From: Platycnemis pennipes | Taxonomy: Eukaryota; Arthropoda; Insecta; Odonata; Platycnemididae | Direction: 5' to 3' | Length of the DNA: 64,000 nucleotides | Assembly: GCA_933228895.1 (NCBI GenBank) | Contig: OW121854.1 | Location: forward strand, 93,982,609 to 94,046,608 | Part shown: piece after piece, positions 55,301 to 64,000 of the stretch | Layout: each line of letters starts with the position of its first letter | How positions within the stretch are numbered: the stretch's first letter is position 1 | Made by a program: the position numbers and the translations under genes | The notes under the pieces: model-generated | What the model saw: only the letters and a program-made list of their open reading frames with translations | What the model was told of the DNA's origin: nothing | Database searches by the model: none

Positions 55301-56480
55301 CTTGAGGGAAAAACTCGGAATTCAAACTTCTATCATAAATTTGTTTATTACAGCTCACCTAACCCGATACCTATCATTCCGTGATCTCCACCATTTCCGA
55401 ACATTTTAAATCGCCAATGAAGTCTAATAGTGTTTTCTTCTTAGCGTTGTCTAGGCGTTCGCCTTATTTAAAATATGTAGGAAAAAACATTACTATATCT
55501 TCAAATATTCCATAGTAAATATATAACCACTGTAAAGATTAGTTGACAATAAATGAAAAGAAAAAAAACAATCAATATTTGGAAAACAAGTAATTTTTGT
55601 TTCAAAAGGATATGGAGTCAACCTCTGATTATTTGCAGTAAAAATTAAAGTATTAGTCTTTTATTTTTTTAAATTTAATGTTTGAAGTTATGAAAAAAAG
55701 TTTTGTAAAAATGGAATGAGACATTAATTCATCATTAACGTTGGGAGTTAGAAAAAAGTATCCAGTTATTACAGTTCCCTACTGAAACTTAACAAACAAT
55801 CTTGCTTATTTAATCGGAGTATACATGCGTATAAAATGAGTGGATGGCTGTGTACACTCAGGGTGGAGCCGGGATAATCCACCATGGAATGAAAATGATT
55901 CATTATCATCACGCGTGGTTGCTGCAAGGGATACTGTCTCCTGTTCGAAAATAAAATCGTTCGAGCAAAAGTTCGTAGAATACAACAAGAACGCTAGACA
56001 AGAGAGAAAAATATGAAAAATTCTATGGCAAGTTTTCTCAGTTTTGTACCCTTGAATTATTCGAAAAGTTGATGGGATATAGGGAAAAGGGAATAGGTAA
56101 AATTGTTCAGCCTGGGAATTTATTTTATCGCGGTCATTTTTTGAAGACTGAAATAGTAATTTTAAAGACTGAAAATTAATAAGGTTAAATATTTTCCATC
56201 AATTCATTGGAAAATACATGAAAAGTGTTGTTTAAAAAAAACAGAAGGGTCAGTTAGCTTCTTTGAATATTCGGCGGCCATCGGTAAAATTATGGGGCCT
56301 CAAATTTTACCCACCTAGATTATCTAGTGGGTACTTGAATCCTCATTAGGAACCAACTGGTGTAAGTCAATACCTAGATTGGCTAAAATGCGGTCATTGG
56401 TAGAGTCTATTCACAGTTAGAGGTAATTGTGGCGGACTATAAATCGATAGTAATGGGAAATCATGGATCTAATGTGATGA
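52301..56480. other. 4.2 kb A+T-rich desert
   Basis: Homopolymer A and T runs are common. No frame above 61 codons and no repeat that I could match. 55810-55960 is slightly more G+C-rich. Confidence 0.5.
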
Positions 56481-56550
56481 TTAGGTTACTATGATGACCG
56501 GTGTACTGGCTTCCCTTCCGGTACTTCGGGTAATAACCCAAGCAGTAAGG
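56481..56550 (+). mobile_element. Possible SINE-A head remnant
   Basis: GGTGTACTGGCTTCCCTTCC and GGTAATAACCCAAGCAG align loosely with the SINE-A head (GAGTACTGGCCTCCCATCCC and the B-box region). Confidence 0.35.
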
Positions 56551-57439
56551 TTATTCAATTTAGATTATGCAACCCCTTTGTAAGTGCTGTGTGGTGAATA
56601 TGTCAGATGGCATGGAGAAGTCAATGAGAGGTTGTTAATTGCCTTGAGACAGTTCAAATGCATCAGAAAGACATTCAACTCTTCAAAATTGATTTGTACT
56701 TGCGAGGAAAATCGCGGAGGAATCATTCTTGAGAAAGTATTCTGTACCCACATGTAGTAAGATAATGTTTACTGGTGCATCGGTGTACTTAAAAACCATA
56801 GCGAATATATCGTGTCGACGTTTTGACTGGCATTTTAGATTTTTTATAGAAATTATTTTTTTTTACGTAGGTATGCCATATTTATTTTCTTGACGTCAGA
56901 AGGGAAATTATGTAAAATAAATAAAAAGGAACCTTCATTATAGGCGTATCTACTGTTTGTGTAACGCAAGAGAGTAGCATCCATCAGCGTCTTTAAAGCT
57001 GATTCTATCTGCTTAAAATAATATTCATATTATATGAAGCTTTAGATTAATATTTTGCAAAACAAGCATTCTAAGAAGAAGTAGTTTGGGAAGTAGAATA
57101 TCGAGCAGTGGAATAAGCAATAAATATCGAACAAAATAAAGGTGACAAAGGGAGAATTCCTCAGGATGATATGCTTATTGAGAACTGAAAAAAAGACGTA
57201 TCGAAGTAAGAATATACTCTACGACGCAGATTAAAATTAGAGCATGGTCTTTTTGGGCAGTAAGTAATGGACAATAAGAGGTGCAAAAAATGCAAAACTA
57301 GGAGAATTTTCAATGTAGTACGACAAAAGGATGAAGGTCAAATATACAGGTAGAGGAACGAAGAGAGATTCAAAGGAGAATGGGAGATAAAAGACATATA
57401 TCAATAGTTCTGAAAATTATATGGGTAATATAACTAGAC
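56551..57439. other. Spacer, nothing recognised
   Basis: 57060-57400 is purine-rich on + and superficially like parts of the 41.9-43.2 kb units, but I could not align it. Confidence 0.4.
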
Positions 57440-57660
57440 TCATTTTGAAACGCAATGAGCTCATTAAAACAGCTGTACACAAGAAAGTTCAACGGGAAAC
57501 AGTGCATCGGTATTCGTCGAATGAGATGGACGAAGCGAGAAATTGAACAACACAAAGAGCAGAATTTTGTTGACGCGCGTGAAAAATTAGCCCCGATGGA
57601 AGAACCGAATGGAAAGCCGCCTAAAACTAATCTTAGGATTGATGACCGGTGATGATGAGC
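57440..57660 (+). mobile_element. Divergent LINE-L-like 3' end
   Basis: AACTAATCTTAGGATTGATG and GGTGATGATGA at the end mirror the AACCAATCCTAGGATTG and TGATGATGA end of LINE-L. The preceding 65-codon frame (57455-57652) is at the right place for an ORF2 C-terminus but differs strongly from the LINE-L consensus, so it is either very old or a related family. Confidence 0.5.
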
Positions 57661-58318
57661 CAGAACTATCATTTTCCACAATGGCTGAAAATAGCCAAAG
57701 TGCCAAATTGAAGTATTGAGCCCGCGACAACGGTGCTGTCAATTTTTTTGCGGGCGAAAAATAGCGCAAATGTTACACCATTACTCAGTTTGTATAGAGG
57801 CCTCAGCGTATCGTCCTTTAGTCATGTGACGATGGTCGATGATGAATTCACATAAGTCATCATTTCCGCAAAGGCATATTCACCGATATGTAGTGACGTG
57901 GTGTTTGAGTGAAAATAAGTTAGCTCTCCTTATTTTTCGATAACGGGGATATATAAATTTCCAATCAAACTTTAGCTTACCCAAAAGCATAAGTTTTTGA
58001 AAGCATAAAAAATAGATCAATATGAAGCGACTGCAATGATATTCTTAACAAGAATTTTCAAAGAACGATCAATTACATTACATACATAGGAGCAATTCCA
58101 AAGCATTGCAAAATCATCAAACTCCTCATGGCTTAAGCAAATTTATCACCGGTTGAAAGTACATAAAATAATATATGATTAAACTAAAGACTGTAAGATA
58201 CACATATGGCGATAAACTTTCGTAAAAACGTACTGAAAAATACAAATTCGGGGTCGTAACACACACTCCGACAAAGGGAAAACGTAACTGATTTTACCGT
58301 CCTTTTAATAGTCCTACC
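57661..58318. other. Spacer, nothing recognised
   Basis: A+T-rich, without accepted frames. Confidence 0.5.
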
Positions 58319-59470
58319 ATAGATAGATAGATAGATATTTAATGCTCAAAACTCATACATAATTTGTACAATGAATAAATAATTGAGCTTTAGGTAGCTT
58401 ACAAGGATAAACCTGAAAAAAGCTACCATCGGAAACTAAAGTGTTAGAATTTAAATGCTTAACATTCCAAAACAAGGCGTAATAAAAATATAAAAAAAAT
58501 AAAAAAATAACAAAATGCAACCAAAAAATATGGATAAATTGAGAACAAAAAATTAGCACAATATATACATATACAGATACACATATATAGAACATTTAGG
58601 AGGATCAAAACGGTTATAATACAAGAATACAGAATATTCCAGAATAGAGTAAAAAAGGTTATTGTAATACAAGAATACAGAATAATTCGAATCAGTAGAT
58701 CAGAGTTGAGCAAAGCAAAATAGCTACATTAATAAGTAATCCACATTTTCGAAACTAAGGAGCCAATGTTTTACATTATTAAGGAAGGTAGGTAAACTTG
58801 AATTTGTTTTAAGTGGGCGCGGAAGTTCGTTGAATGATTTAGGGCCAATATAAAGAAAACATCTTTTGAAAATCGAAATATTAGGCTTGGGTGAGGGAAC
58901 TAAAAGCCTCCTATTACCTCCTCCAATATGTGGTTTAAAAGTAAGTGCAGATATATCGCCACTTCTGACAAAGAAGATACGTAAAACTTTATATATATAC
59001 ACATGTCTAACAGGGAGCAACCTTAGACCAAAAAATAATAATAATAATAAAAGGTCTTTATTGGGAGCAAAAAATAGAGGAAAACTTGGATGGTGGCGTT
59101 TTTTCTTAGTGATGATTCTTATAATACTTTTTTGTAAGTTTAGCACCGGTCTAATTGCATTTTGATAAGCACCACCCCACACTGATATGCCATAATTTAG
59201 CTTTGAATTTACTAGAGCATTATAAAAAATCTTTAAATTATTCGTTTCACACTTGTTGCGGATAAACTAAAATTTTGCAGTTTGACATCGCAGATATTTT
59301 TTGATATTAAACAAATGGTGGTGCCATTTCAGTGTATGGTCCAAAGTTACTCCAAGATAACCAAATGTATCACCTTTAAGCACTGGTACACAATTTTTAC
59401 AGCTGGTTAAATCACAGTTAAAATCATGGAAAAGTAAATTGCACATACATAATTGCACTCACTTTCTGAA
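58319..59470 (-). mobile_element. 5'-truncated non-LTR retrotransposon with GATA/TATC tail
   Basis: The coding remnant (58724-59458) is followed leftward by about 380 bp of 3' UTR and ends in ATAGATAGATAGATAGATAT on + (58319-58340), i.e. an ATCT/TATC repeat at the element's 3' end. The 5' truncation point is near 59465. The protein and the tail distinguish it from LINE-L. Its reverse-transcriptase C-terminus resembles CR1/jockey-type elements, but the exact clade cannot be told from this part. Confidence 0.8.
58724..59458 (-). pseudogene. Reverse-transcriptase C-terminal region of the 58-59 kb LINE
   Basis: Two open stretches (59458-59267 and 59182-58724) are in one reading frame and are separated by a single in-frame stop (TAG at about 59267-59269). 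Upstream it reads FGYLGVTLDHTLKWHHHL, the segment just after the polymerase palm in non-LTR reverse transcriptases. After the stop come NALVNSKLNYGISVWGGAY, NLQKSIIRII, LPVRHVYIYKVLRIFF and FLNNVKHWL, the usual C-terminal block. A run of leucines in the middle comes from a TAA/TTA microsatellite expansion (59036-59050). The catalytic FADD-type motif lies upstream and is missing. With only one nonsense mutation over about 245 codons, the copy is not very old. Confidence 0.85.
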
Positions 59471-60683
59471 ACAAGAAGGCTGTTTTGGGACTAAGAATGA
59501 CTTGAAACTAAGGATGTGAGATGGGGAGAAATAGTTTTGGCCAAAAATTAGTAATAAAGATCCAGATTTATGAGAAGAACAGAGCTTCTACGAGAAGAGC
59601 TTTCCCTTTGGGAAGAAAGTGAGTCACAAGGGCCTCATAAACTACCAATCCTCAGTTAATCGACATACCAAAAGGCATTTAAACAAGAACACGCCATGAA
59701 AGCATATTTGAGGAGGAACCATGCTCAACTCTGGGGGAATAAAGAAAATATGTATATAATGAGAGTAGAATTGATAAATATTCCATTCCATGAATTCTAT
59801 TCACCTTGAAAACAATAATAGCATAAGAACAAAAGCCCAAGACTAAAATGAAAAAGATTGTCAATGAACGAAAATGCTTGAATACAAAAATTAGAAATTT
59901 TTCAACGTATTACTTGAAAAATTGGAGTTCAGAAAACTTCAGGCGTGAATTAAATGGATTTAAACTCTAACAAAGTGAAAAAATATACGATATTCGTGAA
60001 ATAACAATCGAAGCTAAAGAAAAAAGGGAGATACGACAGAAAATTCGTTAAAAATTAAATATAAAAGTTTTTCGATTGAAACTTAACGAAAGTTGTAGAC
60101 GCAAAGGAATGCGAAATGATTTTTGAAATCAAAGAAAAGCTGTTTTCGAGAAAGGGTGGGAGTAGCCAAGGAATAAAAGAACAAAAGAAATGTCACAAAG
60201 TAACAGAAAAAACCGGTGTGACAGAAGTAATGGGCAGTCCGGGATTTATGGAGGGTATACTTCAAAGATTTACATAAATGAGGCGCGCGGTATCAAAGCG
60301 AATCAAATAAATTAGATTACAGGGCTGATATCGGGGGGACGGATATATAAGAGAAAATGAGGTATGAGATAGCAGTGAGGATTTTGAAAAGTTGAAAGTA
60401 TAGCAGATGACACAGCAAATGAAATGCGGTTTTACAACAGATAGCTTACTCGATTTATTATTTCAAGCGTTACATAAATTCACTATTTTTATGAGATTCT
60501 CGAGGAAAAAGGAGATAAAACTTAATTGCAAAGTAAGATGACATCGACTACAACAGATGGAAGAATTTCATTACTTGGTAACATTTTGGACGAAATTGGG
60601 CGGAGTAGAAATGATGTATAAAGAAGAATTGCTTTGGTAAAGCAGGGTTTACGCTAATAGAAGATATTTTCTCATTGGTAATC
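59471..60683. other. Spacer, purine-rich
   Basis: 59880-60650 is A/G-rich on +. The frames at 59679-59864 and 60083-60265 (-) reflect that. No repeat was assigned. Confidence 0.45.
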
Positions 60684-61191
60684 CAGCCCTTACTTGAATG
60701 TATTGTGGAGAGCACTTAAGTGCGGTACTCCGTCCGCTGGATGGGACGTTAAGCCGAGGTCCCCTTTGAGACTATCGTTGAGAGCACTACGACGCCGGGT
60801 TTCTTTCTACCCCTCCTCCTTTCCCCTCTTTTCCCATTCTTATACTTAGGAAGCGCCTTTAAGTATGAATACAGACATGAGATGAAAGCACGGTTGCTGT
60901 AACAGCGTTCTCGCTTCTCCCGCCGAGGGCCCGGTTTCGAATTCCCGAAGTGAAAAATATTGTTCATCGGTAAACAGGCCCCTACTTGGGTGCTTCGTGG
61001 AGAATACTCCGTCCGTCGGATAGGACGTCAAACTATGTTTCCCTTTGCGCTTTTCACTAAGAGTAGGCTAATGCCGACGTCGGGTTTCTCTACACTATAC
61101 CTAGTTACCCTTCCATTCTCATCCTTGAACCTTTTCTCCCGGTTTGAGGCGCCTATAAGTACGTGTACAGACTTGAAAATACAGGCAAGAA
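60684..61191 (+). mobile_element. Tandem dimer of a SINE-A subfamily with a different 3' end
   Basis: Unit 1 (60684-60895) starts inside the linker, has GAGAGCACTTAAGTGCGGTA, CTCCGTCCGCTGGATGGGAC and a tail GAAGCGCCTTTAAGTATGAA then TACAGACATGAGA. Unit 2 (about 60896-61191) has a head with GGGCCCGGTTTCGAATTCCC, the same core, and the tail GAGGCGCCTATAAGTACGTG then TACAGACTTGAAA. The tails match each other but not the TAAATAACCAACC end of the other SINE-A copies. This is a subfamily with a swapped 3' end, present as two head-to-tail copies. Confidence 0.75.
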
Positions 61192-61267
61192 GTGAGTGTT
61201 CACCGTCATTCACCGTTCTCTCAACTTACAAAGGAGGAAGATATGCCAGGTTGTAAGGGGAAGGATA

Positions 61268-61505
61268 GTAGATAGCTTAAATTGGAGCGTAGCATATAAT
61301 GGAGACATATTGTGTGGGGAAAGAAGTCAAGGGCAGATTGGAAGCTGTAGAATTGAGGGCATGGGGCAGGATGGATACAGTATAATGACGAAAATATCTG
61401 ATTCTCCCCTATAGGTTGACGAATGAAGAAGTTTTGAAAATGATTGGGTAGAAAAGAAGATTTATGGGTTAAATTGGGAGAAGACAGAGCTAGTGGATGG
61501 AACAA
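61268..61505 (+). pseudogene. Decayed LINE reverse-transcriptase C-terminal piece
   Basis: Across frameshifts the + strand reads WSVAYNGD, then in another frame ETYCVGKEVKGRLEAVELRA and WGRMD, then LTNEEVLKMIG and KRRFMG. This follows the order WSVxLYGSETWT...LEAxE...TNEEVLxMIGEKR seen in LINE-L-like proteins (compare 41377-41559). At least one frameshift and one stop are present. It immediately follows the SINE dimer. Confidence 0.55.
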
Positions 61506-62342
61506 GTATCCTGATCCTGACCCTTACACGATCCTGACCTAATTAAGACCCTTACACGACCTACTGACTCTAAATATGAAAATTACACAAGCACAATAAT
61601 AATATCAGGTTATTCAGCTAAAGCAACCATGGTAAAAAATTAATATATCATTGTATAATAAATAGCCTTATTTTCAACTCGCTAGGAAATTTTCTTCGAT
61701 AGTCAATAGATCTACATGAATACATGACAGATATCATATTTTACAGATAATACAGACAGATATATTTGCACATAAATTTAGAGTCAGTGGAGATAATTTA
61801 TGCCAAGTCCTGAGTCAGAGGATAATTATTAAATATCAAATATACCACATCCAAGTGCTATCGTGGTTTTAAGTATATTGCAAAAAGAACGCAACTCCTG
61901 TTACATCACATAATATAAAATAATGATATGAACACAGCTTCAAAATATAAACATTAATAAATCATAAAAACCAATGTTACTTTCGGATATGAAACAACTT
62001 GTACTAAGAGATGGAAATGCTTCTTTTTGTAAACATCCACTTAATTTATAGTCGAACAGTTTACAAATACGAGCTTATGAGGTGCTTTCTTCTCCTTCTC
62101 CATCCTAAGTTCATAGTTATTTTCAATTTATATTCAAGTTGAGTCCTTAAAAAGTAAGTAGGGACAATGGAATGCTGAATAACCGCTAAAGGCTGTTATC
62201 GAAGGTAGAAAGCTGGGTATGTGAGATAGAGGAAGAAAAAGAAAAAATATTTTAGATGGTATGCATGACGAAGGAAGTAACCCGATCTGAAAAGAAAAGT
62301 AGCGTAGCCGAGTAGCCGTTACGTGACTGAAATCTTAAGAAG
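61506..62342. other. Spacer, nothing recognised
   Basis: CCTGACC-CTTACACGA occurs twice near 61520 and 61550, a short direct repeat. The rest is A+T-rich. Confidence 0.45.
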
Positions 62343-62500
62343 AGGGATTGAGTTGGTGCGGTGGCTAAGGCCCTTCATCCCGAAAGCCCTGATTCGAATC
62401 CCGACGATGCTTTATGGAGAGAATTTCCAGCGTAGCTCAAGTCCGTTTCAAGAGTTCAACTCCAAACATCAGTTTGGAAGTTAAACCGTGAAATCCTTGA
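62343..62500 (+). mobile_element. Diverged SINE-A head and core
   Basis: GGATTGAGTTGGTGCGGTGG, CCTTCATCCCGA and TGATTCGAATCCCGACGATG form a tRNA head with a near-perfect B box. TTTGGAAGTTAAACCGTGAA corresponds to the core GACGTTAAGCCGTGG. The 3' end is lost. Confidence 0.7.
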
Positions 62501-63419
62501 CGACTTCCTTTAAGCATACAGTAAGTATAATATAAAGGGCTCACAGCATAGGGCAAAAATGTAATATGTTTTGGACGTAGTACTAGGTTTCCATAGATGG
62601 CCTGGCAAGAATTTTTCGCGTTACGCCACATACGATATGTACCGCTTCCATTGCTTTCTGTACACGTCATGGATGTGTACAAAAATTAGGCTTACCCTTA
62701 TGCAATGTCCACCCTTCTTAACTTAAGTGCCCCTTAATCTATTCAAGCGGCACATAGCTTATGCTATTGTTGTGGATTTATTATTTTATTACAATAGCGC
62801 GATATGCTTTTACCTCACGCCAAGAGTTACATAGATAAGTTAACATTTATCGCACTATTGAACCAAACATATCTTGTCACAGGACGGATTCCTTGTTGTT
62901 TTATTAAAAACACATAATCCACCGCTGCAAGGAGCAGGCGTAGTAGACTATAAGATACTTCTCAATTATGCTGCTTAAGTCGATTAAAAAAAACGAAAGC
63001 AATGGAAGCGTTATATACAGTTTATGGTGCTATGCAAAAAATTCTTCCCTCGCCATCTATGGAAACCTTCCAGTACTACAACCAAAACAAAATGTTTGCC
63101 CTATGCGGTGAGCCCTCTATATTATACTTACTCTACACTTTAAGCAGCTTCCGACACCAGGTTTCACTCCACCCTTCCTAAACTACCTAAACATTCCGTC
63201 AACTATTCAAATATACAGTTTTGATAGCGCAAATAACTTTAACTGTATGACAATGTATAGAAGAGTTGAGACTATAGATATGAAGTTACAATAGCCGATA
63301 GAAAACTTGGGAATAAAACACAAGCATAACAACTCATCAACGTTTAAGATCATAATTAACAAACTACTCATGTAGTGGAATTAATGATTCTGCAGGTTTT
63401 TTTATTGAATTTTTTTTGC
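62501..63419. other. Spacer, nothing recognised
   Basis: A+T-rich with scattered pyrimidine stretches (63110-63180). No accepted frames. Confidence 0.5.
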
Positions 63420-64000
63420 CACCGGAAGGCAATTTCACCTTCACAGATTGGCCGAGGAAAACATTTGTCGTCATGACGACGGCCAGAATAACGTCAATGA
63501 GCGAGAGAATGAAGCGGTTAGATAAACGCAGTCAGAGCGGAAAAACCACGCTCTTTGAGGAAACGCACTCATGCCCATCAAATTGCTGTCGGTAAAAAAA
63601 TCCAGGGCGACGATAATGGGAGAAGAACGTGGCTCAAGTCTGCGGAGGATGGCAAAAAAGAGGTAGGGAAAAAAAGAACAGTGAGAAAAGCGATAAAAAG
63701 CGGGAGAGGAAGCAAGGATAGTGAGCATTAAAGGCCTTATCGGTGCACGGGCGTCGGGGACGAATAGATTTTTCAGAGAGCGGGAGGGACAGAATAAAAG
63801 GAAGACGATCGCGAGGCGTCAGTGACGGTGGCGGCGCGTGTGGAGGTTGATGGAAGCCCTGAGGTACAGAAGTATTGTTTTTTCTGGTCCGAAAAGGTGT
63901 TTTGCAGCTTGTCTGCCGTCGTCGGTACGCTAATAAGGGTCACCGTAAACCCTTAGACAACGGTCAGGACTTTCCTAACTCCTGCGCAAAGTGCAACACA
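63420..64000. other. G+C-richer, CpG-rich end of the window
   Basis: CpG density rises from about 63470 and peaks around 63760-63860 (GACGGTGGCGGCGCGTGTGG). A - strand frame of 85 codons (63471-63728) is not recognisable. The block continues beyond the window edge and could be the start of a promoter or exon region. Confidence 0.3.

Noticed and set aside
57240..57400. Possible third copy of the 480-bp unit of 41.9-43.2 kb
   Set aside because: Shared words are short and purine-rich (GAGCAT, AAAAAATGCA); the order could not be followed beyond chance.
1..64000. CRISPR arrays, bacterial operons, rRNA, viral gene blocks
   Set aside because: No regularly spaced repeats with unique spacers, no dense long frames and no ribosomal RNA motifs. 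The only polymerase-like coding traces are non-LTR LINE and Penelope-like fragments.

Overview
This window looks like non-coding DNA from a large, A+T-rich arthropod genome, probably an insect. The evidence is indirect. There is no bacterial-style gene packing, no open frame that I recognise as a host protein, and much of what can be named is decayed transposable-element sequence. The elements include tRNA-derived SINEs, non-LTR retrotransposon ends of types familiar from insects, a mariner/Tc-like DDE transposase remnant and Penelope-like (PLE) debris. I cannot name the species, and I see no host gene, rRNA or functional tRNA. The window could be intergenic or lie inside a long intron.

Layout. 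0-3.4 kb: tRNA-headed SINE pieces, including an imperfect palindrome of two facing tRNA-like heads (443-735) and an intact SINE with target-site duplication (1262-1591). 6.5-9.5 kb: two short palindromic inserts with hammerhead-ribozyme-like motifs (6586-6805, 9226-9437) and a rearranged SINE (7171-7513). 10-20 kb: more SINEs, a LINE tail (11613-11780), copies of a repeat with a CATCTACATCTAC head (17.1-17.6 kb), and an exact 58-bp inverted repeat (17949-18178). 20-31 kb: mostly featureless A+T-rich DNA, with a duplicated segment (27.46-27.91 kb), a hammerhead-like motif (28.0 kb) and a SINE abutting a LINE tail (28.7-29.1 kb). 31.17-31.67 kb: a truncated PLE with the C-terminal end of its GIY-YIG endonuclease frame, a well-formed hammerhead motif and a 13-bp target-site duplication. 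35.87-36.21 kb: a recent tandem duplication. 41-43.2 kb: a LINE with a 5' inversion, then two tandem units each carrying a different hammerhead insert. 49-52.3 kb: a LINE tail, a palindrome with two hammerhead motifs, a DDE transposase remnant and a LINE 3' end with a TATC tail. 57.4-62.5 kb: further LINE remnants, the best being a reverse-transcriptase C-terminus at 58.7-59.46 kb, and a SINE dimer.

The most interesting system is a set of short Penelope-like inserts. Five share one layout: a 12-14 bp target-site duplication, a 5' inverted arm of variable length, a body with a type I hammerhead-like motif, and a 30-44 bp unique 3' tail. The motif recurs with different, compensating bases in stem I and stem II, while the CTGATGA/TTGAAGA, GAAAC and GT(C/T) elements stay nearly constant. 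That suggests RNA-level constraint in several distinct subfamilies. Most lack coding capacity, so they would have to be mobilised by a PLE encoded elsewhere.

Small open frames of 60-150 codons occur throughout on both strands. Apart from those belonging to the elements listed, they look like chance frames. Several CpG- and G+C-richer patches of 300-500 bp (near 5.2, 10.1, 12.1, 16.7, 19.6, 34.2, 40.7, 43.5, 48.6 and 63.7 kb) stand out and are the best places to look for hidden exons or regulatory DNA.
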